DNA of 64,000 nt from positions 62,001 through 126,000 of the forward strand of contig PLYA01000076.1 in assembly GCA_003153315.1 (NCBI GenBank), read 5' to 3'. This DNA comes from Bacteroidota bacterium (GTDB lineage: Bacteria > Bacteroidota > Bacteroidia > B-17B0 > Aurantibacillaceae). Position numbers and translations under genes: made by a program. Under the pieces are notes generated by a model. It was not told the DNA's origin, did not search any database, and worked only from the letters and a program-made list of their open reading frames with translations. This document shows, piece by piece, positions 26,589 to 34,585 of the stretch; position 1 is the stretch's first letter, and every line of letters begins with the position of its first letter.

Positions 26589-28982
26589 TTACTGCGGGCA
26601 ATTAGCTTCCAGGTATGTTTTTTTAATGTCAGGATTATCTAATATCTGAAAGCTTAGATAAGGGTCGCCAAAAAGTTTGCAGTATTTAGCGGGATCTGCT
26701 TTTTTAATTTCATCCAAAGCATAAGAAAATTTATGCGAGAAAAACTTTTCCGGCACATGGCTTGCAATAGCTATATAAGCATACAGCACCTTGGTGTCGG
26801 CCACCTTTAGATAAGGCTCTAAAAGATCTCCCGCAAATTTATAGTCTTTGGCGCGGGCAAAAGCGTAAGCCAGCTTTACGGCATTTTGTTTGTTGCCTTC
26901 TTTAAAGTTATAAAATGCCTTAATTCGGTTTATGCAGGCTTGGCGTAGTTCTTCAGCTCCGGCAACGGTATCCAGCGCATCCAAAATTTTAAACTGCCAC
27001 TCCATGTTCAACCCGTCTACATATTTTTTAGGGATATCGGTTTTATAAAAACCATCTATGCTATTCTGCACATCCTTTTGTGTAGCGGCATCGGGTATGG
27101 TGCTGTCTAATTGCATCTTGCAAAAAAGCAGGTTATAATTTATGGTAGAGTTGCTCTCATCCAGCTTATGCAATTTTTCTATTTCATGATAATCGTTATC
27201 GCTAACCACTTTATGGTTAATCAGGTATTCGTAATAAATTTTATTCATACGCAAACCCACCAGTTTAGGATCATCAGGAATGACCAGCTTATCTAAACTC
27301 TCTTTAGCATATTTTTTTTCTGCCACTTTTTGGGCTATGTAATCCATAATTTTATAACTCTGTTTGGTATTGCCCGCCTTAGCCTGCTTATTAAATTGCG
27401 ATACCGAAAACTTTTCTTCTTTAGCTCCGGTAATGTTGTACGTAACATCCAGCACCACCTGCGCAAAGCGCTCTTTGGCCAAAAAGGGTTCCAGCTCTTC
27501 TTTCAAACCCTTTGTTTTATTTATTTTATCAATGGCTTCGTGTTTACTTAGTTTAGTCAGGTAATCGTATTTACCGTCTTCCATCTCTAATTGAAATAGT
27601 TGCCAGGAATCGTTAGGAACAATGGTAGGCGTAATCTTATCTTTCTGCATTTGCTGCAATACTCTGGTAACGCTTTCAGCCCGTTTGCGCTGAAGTTTTG
27701 CGTTGGCAATAGAATCTCCTTCAATAGATGAATAGGCATATAGGTACAGGCCATCAATAGTAAAATCAGGTTCATTAAGCGCATCAATAAAAGGCTTTAT
27801 ATCTTCCTGTTTAAATTCTGATTTGTTTTTTGCAAACGGAATACTGAAATTAAGTAAGGCACTTTCTGAGGTAGGCTCAAAAGGCGGGTTCTTTGCTTTA
27901 ATACTTTCTGCCATGGGCATCATTTCTGTAGGAACATTGCCTTCGGCATCGGCAACCTCCATGTAAGAGCGCATAAGGGTTTTGCAAATGTAACCATCTT
28001 GTACCACAATTAAATTCAATTCATAGTTATCGGTTATTCCTTTAGGAAAGGGGCCCATTTCTACCAACAGTTTATTTACTTTCTTGTTTTTCTTTTTAGG
28101 GTCATCTGGCTTAATTAAATTCTTTGAAAATAGCTTGTCTTTTTTAATCAGTTTAAGCATCACTCCTTTATTGCGCAGGTTGTTATCCATGATGTTATAG
28201 TCTGCTTTACTGTATTGTTCTTTCTGCACAATGTCAACGGCAAGTCCGTCAGTAGATTTTTTCAGTAAGCCTTTCAGCTTTTTAATGTTGTTGTATTCTA
28301 AATATACTTTACCGTTATCAACAGATAGTCCTTTATACAAGGCATCATAATCCTTAAACTTATCACAGTTCTTGCACTTTCTAGGATCGGTATTTTTAAG
28401 CTTTTTGGATTTGTTATTAAAAGGAACTTTTAATTCTTTCTTGTGCTTTACGCCTCCGTTAAAACTTTGATAATTGCCAAGCATAGCAGATACATACACT
28501 TTCTTCTCATCATCATCACTTGCACAATTAATACCTATGTATGTAGTAGCCGGGTTTAATAGGATCTCTTTATCCTTTTTATCACTAGTCCATTTTAATA
28601 GAATAACCTTAGCCAAATCTGCCGGAGGTAATTGGTTTTTACTCTTGCCCATTGGGGTGCCAATGATCAGCTCTTGTCCTTTGCTTGTTGCGCCTGCTTT
28701 CTTTAAGTTTTTTGGTGTTGATTTTGGAAGCCCTTGTATATCTGCCTTCTCGGCATTCGACATGTTGGATGAACTATACACTGCAGCTTTTGTAAGTATT
28801 TCATTATCCGCTAAACTATCTAAGTTGTTCTCTGCACGAAATTGGTTAAGCCCTTTTACAACAAAATAATTTAGCGAATCGTACGCATAGGCAGATACTT
28901 TCTCGTCATGAAGTTTTTTTTGTGCCTGAATACCTTGTGTAATAAGAAGAATAAAAGCAAGTATATAAAAACGAAAATGCAC
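26589..28982 (-). CDS. Envelope protein with CAP-like and OmpA-like regions
   Basis: 797 residues. Signal peptide MHFRFYILAFILLITQGIQA. Residues about 35-175 look like a divergent CAP/SCP domain (FVVKGLNQFRAENNLDSLAD, ILTKAAVYSSSNMSN, then PATTYIGINCAS). Residues about 175-345 are Lys-rich and unassigned. Residues about 365-440 resemble an OmpA-type peptidoglycan-binding region (SIPFAKNKSEFKQEDIKPF, YAYSSIEGDSIANAKLQRKR, AESVTRVLQQMQ). The remaining 350 residues are helical, possibly TPR-like. A periplasmic or outer-membrane role is likely. The combination is unusual and the domain calls are by eye only. Confidence 0.65.
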   Translation of the reverse strand: MHFRFYILAFILLITQGIQAQKKLHDEKVSAYAYDSLNYFVVKGLNQFRAENNLDSLADNEILTKAAVYSSSNMSNAEKADIQGLPKSTPKNLKKAGATSKGQELIIGTPMGKSKNQLPPADLAKVILLKWTSDKKDKEILLNPATTYIGINCASDDDEKKVYVSAMLGNYQSFNGGVKHKKELKVPFNNKSKKLKNTDPRKCKNCDKFKDYDALYKGLSVDNGKVYLEYNNIKKLKGLLKKSTDGLAVDIVQKEQYSKADYNIMDNNLRNKGVMLKLIKKDKLFSKNLIKPDDPKKKNKKVNKLLVEMGPFPKGITDNYELNLIVVQDGYICKTLMRSYMEVADAEGNVPTEMMPMAESIKAKNPPFEPTSESALLNFSIPFAKNKSEFKQEDIKPFIDALNEPDFTIDGLYLYAYSSIEGDSIANAKLQRKRAESVTRVLQQMQKDKITPTIVPNDSWQLFQLEMEDGKYDYLTKLSKHEAIDKINKTKGLKEELEPFLAKERFAQVVLDVTYNITGAKEEKFSVSQFNKQAKAGNTKQSYKIMDYIAQKVAEKKYAKESLDKLVIPDDPKLVGLRMNKIYYEYLINHKVVSDNDYHEIEKLHKLDESNSTINYNLLFCKMQLDSTIPDAATQKDVQNSIDGFYKTDIPKKYVDGLNMEWQFKILDALDTVAGAEELRQACINRIKAFYNFKEGNKQNAVKLAYAFARAKDYKFAGDLLEPYLKVADTKVLYAYIAIASHVPEKFFSHKFSYALDEIKKADPAKYCKLFGDPYLSFQILDNPDIKKTYLEANCPQ

Positions 28983-29034
28983 ACTGTTTAATTTGATGCA
29001 AGTTTACAAAACACTTTCTTTTTATAAAACTTAA

Positions 29035-29064
29035 TTTGTACAGCTATGGTTATTTCTATCTTTG
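29035..29064 (+). promoter_or_regulatory. mgtE promoter
   Basis: TTTG (29035-29038), 18-nt spacer, TATCTTTG (29057-29064). The mgtE ATG is only 7 nt further on, so the transcript should start 2-4 nt before the start codon. Confidence 0.7.
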
Positions 29065-29071
29065 CGCCGCC

Positions 29072-30463
29072 ATGCAATTTGAGGTAAATACCGAACTACT
29101 GGATGAAGTAAAATTATGGGTTGAAAACCATGATAACAAAAGCATTCAAACCATGTTGCAGGATTTATTTCCGGCAGATATTGGCGAGATACTTAACCAC
29201 CTGAGCGTAGAAGAAGCCGCTTATATTTATGAATTACTGGATGAAGAAACATCCTCTGCCGTTCTGGTAGAATTAAAGGAAGATTTACGGGAAGAAATAC
29301 TGGCTACATTTTCTAGTAAAGAAATTGCGGAAGAGATTGATAACCTTGATTCGGATGATGCTGCAGATGTTATAAATGAACTTCCGGAAGAAAGGCAAAA
29401 CGAGGTACTTTCTCATATTGAGGATATTGAGCAAGCAAGCGATATAGCCAATCTGCTTACGTTTGAGGAGGGTACGGCAGGTTCTTTAATGGCAAAGGAA
29501 TTAGTACGCGTTCACCATTACGATACGGTAACCACCTGTATAGAAAAAATAAGACAACAAGCTGAAACTGTAGATGTAATGTATGCAGTATATGTGGTAG
29601 ATGAAAAGGAAAGATTGTTGGGTATGCTTTCGCTAAAGAAATTACTGATTGCACAACCCAATACGCTCATTGAAGAAATATATGATAAGGATGTTATCAT
29701 GGTAACTACTGCTGCTCTTTCTGCTGATGTGGCCGATATTATGCAGAAATACGATTTGGTGGTAATACCCGTAGTTGATGCGTTAGAAAGACTGGTAGGG
29801 CGTATTACCATTGATGATGTGGTGGACGTAATACGTGAAGAGGAAACCGATGAGGCTCATAAAATGGCGGGTATTGAAACCTTCGACGAGCCTTATATGA
29901 ACATGCCTTTTATAAACATGATTAAAAAACGTGCAGGATGGCTTGTTATACTTTTTATTGGAGAAACACTTACCGCCACAGCGATGAGTTTCTTTGAAGG
30001 ACAACTTGCCAAAGCTGTTATACTTGCCTTGTTTGTACCACTTATTATATCAAGTGGAGGTAATACCGGTTCGCAAGCATCTACACTTATTATACGCGCT
30101 ATGGCTCTTGGCGAAATTACCTTCAGAGACTGGTGGCGCATCTTTAAAAAGGAATTAGCTATAGGTTTAACCCTGGGCATTATACTTGGTTTAATAGGCT
30201 TTTTGCGCATTGCACTTTGGTCAACCTTTGTCGATATTTATGGTCCGCACTGGATGTATATTGGCATAACCGTTGGCGTAACTTTGGTTGGCGTGGTGCT
30301 ATGGGGCAACTTAGCGGGTTCTTTACTGCCTGTATTATTAAAAAGAATTCGTTTAGACCCGGCAGTTTGTTCGGCTCCTTTTGTGGCTACATTGGTAGAT
30401 GTAACAGGGCTGATAATTTACTTTACCGCCGCTACCATTATATTGCATGGTATTTTGCTTTAA
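29072..30463 (+). CDS. mgtE: Magnesium transporter MgtE
   Basis: 463 residues from the ATG at 29072; a TTG at 29036 is in frame but lies upstream of the likely transcription start. A Mg2+-selective channel. The N-terminal helical domain (IQTMLQDLFPADIGEILNHL, DSDDAADVINELPEERQNEV) is followed by two CBS domains (GTAGSLMAKELVRVHHYDTV; DVIMVTTAALSADVADIMQK) and by five membrane segments from about residue 280, with the signature PLIISSGGNTGSQASTLIIR. Cytosolic Mg2+ sensing by the N and CBS domains is known for the family. It stands alone; array B follows it. Confidence 0.96.
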   Translation: MQFEVNTELLDEVKLWVENHDNKSIQTMLQDLFPADIGEILNHLSVEEAAYIYELLDEETSSAVLVELKEDLREEILATFSSKEIAEEIDNLDSDDAADVINELPEERQNEVLSHIEDIEQASDIANLLTFEEGTAGSLMAKELVRVHHYDTVTTCIEKIRQQAETVDVMYAVYVVDEKERLLGMLSLKKLLIAQPNTLIEEIYDKDVIMVTTAALSADVADIMQKYDLVVIPVVDALERLVGRITIDDVVDVIREEETDEAHKMAGIETFDEPYMNMPFINMIKKRAGWLVILFIGETLTATAMSFFEGQLAKAVILALFVPLIISSGGNTGSQASTLIIRAMALGEITFRDWWRIFKKELAIGLTLGIILGLIGFLRIALWSTFVDIYGPHWMYIGITVGVTLVGVVLWGNLAGSLLPVLLKRIRLDPAVCSAPFVATLVDVTGLIIYFTAATIILHGILL

Positions 30464-30514
30464 AGGGTAGAAATGCCGCTCAACTATACACCATAACCCT
30501 AACGAACAGAAAAA

Positions 30515-30787
30515 AGAACACTTTTCTTCCATTTTAAATCTTTTTCCTTCATTTATGAATAATTCGCATTTAAACGCGAACGGTTCAGAAGTTCTTCCGG
30601 ATAGTTCCAAAGCCCTTTGGAATAATTCTGAAGTCCTTTCAGATGGTTCGGACATACTCTCGGATGGTTCAAACGTACGTTGGAATGATTCGCTTGGAGG
30701 TGAGAATGGTTCATATTTAAATACAAATAGTTCGCACGTAAAGGCAAATGATTCGCGCTTGAACATGAATGGATGGTATTTGGCTTA
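30515..30787 (+). repeat. 21-bp-period intergenic array B
   Basis: Eleven units from 30557 to 30787 keep an exact 21-bp period; one or two more degenerate units precede them, and the first of these (30515) is offset by 1 bp. Positions 1-9 of each unit follow GAATGGTTC or variants (GAATAATTC, GAACGGTTC, GGATAGTTC, AAATGATTC), a short dyad GAA-N3-TTC; positions 10-21 are nearly unconstrained. Because 21 is divisible by 3, a frame from the ATG at 30555 stays open for 85 codons with heptads of the form N-x-S-x-[VL]-x-x, and one on the minus strand stays open for 90 codons. Neither looks like a normal gene. Confidence 0.9.
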
Positions 30788-30875
30788 TGAGGCTGGTAAA
30801 AAGAGCTATTAAAAAGTAAAAGCATTATCGGAAATAAAAAAATGTTAGTTTTACTGCTTAACTTTTTTAAAATAT

Positions 30876-32315
30876 ATGTCTCTATTTAGAAAAAAATCTA
30901 TTGAGCAATTATTAGGAAATGCATCGGAGGGCACCGGGCTTAAAAAGACATTGGGCGCGGGTTCTTTAATTGCCTTAGGTATTGGCGCTATTATAGGTGC
31001 GGGTTTATTTGTGCGCACAGCAGCTGCATCTGCCGAAGCGGCAGGACCGGCAGTAACCTTGTCTTTTGTGGTGGCTGCCATTGGTTGTTTGTTTGCAGGG
31101 CTGTGTTATGCCGAGTTTGCGGCCATGATACCCATTGCCGGAAGTGCTTATACATATGCTTATGCCACCATGGGCGAGCTGGTTGCCTGGGTAATAGGCT
31201 GGGCTTTAATTATGGAATATGCTTTGGGCGCAGCTACGGTATCTATTGCCTGGAGTGAATACTTAAATAATTTGCTCGGCGGGGCTATTCCCTACCAATG
31301 GTGTCATTCTCCTTTCGAAAGTTCTGCTGCTGGTGTAGGTGGTATTATGAACCTGCCAGCACTATTTATTTTACTCATGCTTACATTATTACTTATTAAA
31401 GGAACGCAAGAGTCCGCATTTGTTAATGCTATTATTGTATTTATTAAAGTGGCAATTGTGCTGGTGTTTATTGCAGTAGGTTGGGGGTTTATTAATCCTG
31501 CCAATCATACACCTTATTTAATTCCCGCAGGTGTTGCCGGGCATGAAGGTATTTTTAAATACGGTTGGGGTGGTGTGCTTGGTGGTGCTGCCATTGTGTT
31601 TTTCGCTTTCATTGGTTTTGATGCGGTTTCTACGGCTGCGCAGGAAGCAAAAAATCCTGCTCGAGATATGCCAATAGGTATTTTAGGTTCTTTGGCGGTG
31701 TGTACTATTTTATATGTATTGTTTTCTTATGTGCTAACTGGCGTTGCTAATTGGAGCGAGTTTGAACATGCAGGTAAAGAAGCTTCGGTAGCCTATGCCA
31801 TTAAAACCTACATGACGGGCTATGGCTGGTTGGCAACAGCAGTTACGGTGGCTATTTTGGCAGGTTTTTCTTCGGTAATTTTAGTAATGTTAATGGGACA
31901 ATCGAGGGTGTTTTACTCTATGTCTAAAGACGGTTTGTTGCCTAATGTTTTCTCTGATTTGCACCCTAAATTTAGTACTCCTCATAAATCAAATTGGATT
32001 TTATTTGTTTTTGTGGGTTTGTTTGCGGCCTTTGTGCCGGGCAGTATCGCCGGAGATTTAACCTCTTTCGGAACCCTGTTTGCCTTTGTTTTGGTAAGTG
32101 CCGGAATATGGATTATGCGCCGTGCAGAGCCAAACTTAGCCCGACCTTTTAAAACCCCATTTGTGCCATTAGTTCCTATTTTAGGCATTTTGGTTTGTGC
32201 CGGAATGATTGTGGCACTTGATGTTACTACCCTAAAAGCGGCAGGTTTATGGATGCTGGTAGGTTTTGTAGTATATTTCTCTTACGGTAAAAAGCATAGT
32301 AAGCTTAACAAATAA
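30876..32315 (+). CDS. Amino-acid permease, APC superfamily (cationic amino-acid transporter type)
   Basis: 479 residues, about 12-14 hydrophobic segments. It starts with the cytoplasmic sequence KKSIEQLLGNASEGTGLKKT and a first helix with the APC signature GIGAIIGAGLFV. Further family features are GSAYTYAYATMGELVAWVIG, FFAFIGFDAVSTAAQEAKNP near residue 240 and RVFYSMSKDGLLP near 345. This arrangement fits the CAT/YfnA group of secondary amino-acid transporters. The substrate cannot be read from sequence. Array B lies upstream. No other gene shares its transcript with certainty; trxA begins 90 bp after its stop. Confidence 0.93.
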   Translation: MSLFRKKSIEQLLGNASEGTGLKKTLGAGSLIALGIGAIIGAGLFVRTAAASAEAAGPAVTLSFVVAAIGCLFAGLCYAEFAAMIPIAGSAYTYAYATMGELVAWVIGWALIMEYALGAATVSIAWSEYLNNLLGGAIPYQWCHSPFESSAAGVGGIMNLPALFILLMLTLLLIKGTQESAFVNAIIVFIKVAIVLVFIAVGWGFINPANHTPYLIPAGVAGHEGIFKYGWGGVLGGAAIVFFAFIGFDAVSTAAQEAKNPARDMPIGILGSLAVCTILYVLFSYVLTGVANWSEFEHAGKEASVAYAIKTYMTGYGWLATAVTVAILAGFSSVILVMLMGQSRVFYSMSKDGLLPNVFSDLHPKFSTPHKSNWILFVFVGLFAAFVPGSIAGDLTSFGTLFAFVLVSAGIWIMRRAEPNLARPFKTPFVPLVPILGILVCAGMIVALDVTTLKAAGLWMLVGFVVYFSYGKKHSKLNK

Positions 32316-32405
32316 GACCATTTGGCAGAATAATAACATTGGAAAGAAAATTGATAAGTAACGGGATTAATCATTAAATTTATCGTTCAATAAAAACAAG
32401 AAATC

Positions 32406-32723
32406 ATGGCAGTAGAAATAACAGACGCAAACTTTGAAACCGTTGTAAAAAATTCAGATAAAGTAGTATTAGTAGATTTTTGGGCAGAGTGGTGTGGTCC
32501 TTGCCGCATGGTAGGCCCTATAGTAGAAGAGTTGGCAAAAGAATATGATGGTAAAGCGGTTATAGGAAAACTAAATGTAGATAACAACCCCAACGTATCG
32601 ATGGAATTTGGTGTGCGCAACATACCAACTATTTTATTCTTTAAGAATGGTAAAGTAGTTGATAAGCAAGTTGGCGCTGTGCCAAAAGCACAACTGGCTG
32701 CTAAGCTACAGGCGCAACTTTAA
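32406..32723 (+). CDS. trxA: Thioredoxin
   Basis: 105 residues. A cytosolic disulfide reductase with the active site WCGPCR (Cys30 and Cys33) in the context [12 protein letters not shown], and the cis-Pro loop [10 protein letters not shown] near residue 75. Length and motifs are typical of Trx1. There is no signal peptide. A possible weak promoter (TTG near 32349, then TAAATTTA near 32374) lies upstream. The DUF58 gene follows after 14 bp and may be cotranscribed. Confidence 0.96.
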   Translation: MAVEITDANFETVVKNSDKVVLVDFWAEWCGPCRMVGPIVEELAKEYDGKAVIGKLNVDNNPNVSMEFGVRNIPTILFFKNGKVVDKQVGAVPKAQLAAKLQAQL

Positions 32724-32737
32724 TACTGGCATTTAAT

Positions 32738-33673
32738 TTGCCCATTCTTCATCCACAATACATTCAAAAGTATTCTGCTTTAGAGCTATTAGCCAAGCAG
32801 GTGGTGGAGGGTTTTATAACGGGTTTGCATAAAAGTCCGTTTCATGGGTTCTCAGTTGAGTTTGCCGAGCATCGTATTTACAACCCCGGAGAAAGTACCA
32901 AGCATATAGACTGGAAATTATACGGGCGCAGCGATAAGCTCTTTATTAAACGCTACGAAGAAGAAACCAATTTGCGTTGTCAGTTGGTGATAGATGCTTC
33001 TTCTTCTATGTATTATCCGGTTGATACAAAAGCTGCTGCTGAAGAACAAAACAATAAAATTAATTTCTCTATTAAGTGCGCGGCAGCATTATCAGAGTTA
33101 TTATTAAGACAGAGGGATGCAGTTGGCTTAAGTGTTTTTTCTGATAAATTAAATTTTCATGCACCTGCCCGTTCAAGCACCGCACAAAAAAAGATGTTGT
33201 TTACAGAGTTGGAAAATATTCAGAAACAATACAATCCAAAAGCCACCTCAGAAACATTTGCCGGAACACTCTTGGACCAGATTGCAGAAATAACACACAA
33301 GCGCTCACTCATTATTATTTTTAGTGATATGTTTGATAATGCAGATAAGGAAGATGCTTTGTTTTCTGCCCTGCAACATTTAAAACATAAAAAGCATGAG
33401 GTGCTTTTGTTTCATGTGCACGATAAAAAAAGCGAATTGAATTTTGATTTTGAAAATCGTCCACATCATTTTATAGACATGGAAAGCGGCGAGGAAATAA
33501 AACTAAACCCGCAGCAGGCCAAAGAAAATTATTTAAAACACATGAATAATTACATGGACAATCTAAAAACCAAATGCGGGCAATACAAAATAGATTTTAT
33601 CGAAGCCGATATTGCAGAAGGTTTTGATAAGGTGTTGTATGCTTATCTAGTTAAGCGGGCTGCGATTCTTTAG
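32738..33673 (+). CDS. DUF58 domain protein
   Basis: 311 residues with a TTG start at 32738; no in-frame ATG exists nearby, and the first residues (PILHPQYIQKYSALELLAKQ) already match the usual start of the family. The DUF58 core reads FHGFSVEFAEHRIYNPGEST followed by HIDWKLYGRSDKLFIKRYEE. After it comes a von Willebrand A-like fold with the metal-site pattern VIDASSSMYY near residue 87 and SLIIIFSDMFDN near 190. DUF58 genes usually lie next to MoxR-type AAA ATPases; none is present here. Role unknown, possibly chaperone or assembly functions. Its end overlaps the convergent Ada-like gene by 4 bp. Confidence 0.88.
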   Translation: MPILHPQYIQKYSALELLAKQVVEGFITGLHKSPFHGFSVEFAEHRIYNPGESTKHIDWKLYGRSDKLFIKRYEEETNLRCQLVIDASSSMYYPVDTKAAAEEQNNKINFSIKCAAALSELLLRQRDAVGLSVFSDKLNFHAPARSSTAQKKMLFTELENIQKQYNPKATSETFAGTLLDQIAEITHKRSLIIIFSDMFDNADKEDALFSALQHLKHKKHEVLLFHVHDKKSELNFDFENRPHHFIDMESGEEIKLNPQQAKENYLKHMNNYMDNLKTKCGQYKIDFIEADIAEGFDKVLYAYLVKRAAIL

Positions 33674-34503
33674 TACGTCAACTTCGATCTTTCCCATCCA
33701 ATCAAAGCTGTTTTTCTTAATGAGCCCCAGCGATATTGTCCTATAATAGCTTCTTTTCTTATTACCCTATGACAAGGGATTAAATAGGCTATTGGGTTAG
33801 CGCCAACTGCAGAGCCAATTGCACGCATGGCATTTGGGCTGCCAATGGTGTTGCCAATGGTTTGGTAAGAAGTTACTGAACCAAAGGGAATTTTTAATAA
33901 AGCTTCCCAAACTTTAATCTGAAATACAGTTCCTTTTACCAATAGTTTTATATTCTTCTTAGTATGTTTATTAAAAACATTTTCTGCAAGTGCTTTTGTG
34001 TTTTCTTGATTTTTTTTAATGCTTGCATTTTCCCAATCGCTTTGCAATTCGGCTAAAAGTGTATCTATATTATCCTCTACAAAACTCATACTACAAATAC
34101 CTCTTTCTGTAGCAGCTAGTAAACAATCACCAAAAGGAGTTGCATGAATTCCATACTCGATATTAATACCAGATCCTTTGGTTTTAAATTCATTGGGCGT
34201 AACAGCTTCTATATTTACAAACAAATCATATATCCTTGACTGCGCAGATAAACCAACATATTCAGCAGCTTCAACCAAATTAGTTGTTTTATGCAATTCC
34301 TTCTTTAATTCTTCAACGGTAAGGTATTGCAAAAACTTTTTTGGGCTAATGCCGGCCCACTCTGTAAATATCTTTTGAAAATGAAACGGGCTTATGTTTA
34401 CCTCATCTGCCACATCATATAAAGAAGGTTGTTGTTTATAATTTTCCGTCAAGAACTTTATAGCTTTTTCAACTCGTTTGTAATTAATTTCTTCGGAAAC
34501 CAT
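33670..34503 (-). CDS. Ada-like AraC regulator fused to methylated-DNA-protein cysteine methyltransferase
   Basis: 277 residues. The N-terminal 85 residues form an AraC-type helix-turn-helix domain (SLYDVADEVNISPFHFQKIF, then LVEAAEYVGLSAQSRIYDLF). The rest is an O6-alkylguanine-DNA alkyltransferase: VKGTVFQIKVWEALLKIPFG, SYQTIGNTIGSPNAMRAIGS and the acceptor-cysteine motif LIPCHRVIRK near residue 243. It removes alkyl groups from guanine in DNA and probably controls the alkylation response. The N-terminal zinc domain of E. coli Ada is absent. Its ATG lies just 4 nt after the -7 box. Confidence 0.94.
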   Translation of the reverse strand: MVSEEINYKRVEKAIKFLTENYKQQPSLYDVADEVNISPFHFQKIFTEWAGISPKKFLQYLTVEELKKELHKTTNLVEAAEYVGLSAQSRIYDLFVNIEAVTPNEFKTKGSGINIEYGIHATPFGDCLLAATERGICSMSFVEDNIDTLLAELQSDWENASIKKNQENTKALAENVFNKHTKKNIKLLVKGTVFQIKVWEALLKIPFGSVTSYQTIGNTIGSPNAMRAIGSAVGANPIAYLIPCHRVIRKEAIIGQYRWGSLRKTALIGWERSKLTY

Positions 34504-34507
34504 AAAA

Positions 34508-34538
34508 CAAAAATACTTTATTTGCTTACACTACTCAA
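34508..34538 (-). promoter_or_regulatory. Promoter of the Ada-like gene
   Basis: Minus strand TTG (34536-34538), 20-nt spacer, TATTTTTG (34508-34515), then TTTT and the ATG. A near-perfect Bacteroidota promoter that predicts a leaderless mRNA. Confidence 0.75.
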
Positions 34539-34546
34539 CCCGAATC

Positions 34547-34580
34547 TTGCGGAATTTCTAAACTAAAACAAATACCTTTG
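34547..34580 (+). promoter_or_regulatory. bshC promoter
   Basis: TTG (34547-34549), 23-nt spacer, TACCTTTG (34573-34580), then 5 nt and the ATG at 34586. Predicted leader 0-2 nt. Confidence 0.65.
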
Positions 34581-34585
34581 TACTT

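Noticed and set aside
30555-30812. 85-codon frame in array B as a protein-coding gene
   Set aside because: It is an unavoidable by-product of a 21-bp period; the opposite strand is open as well, and other arrays of the same family have stops in every frame.
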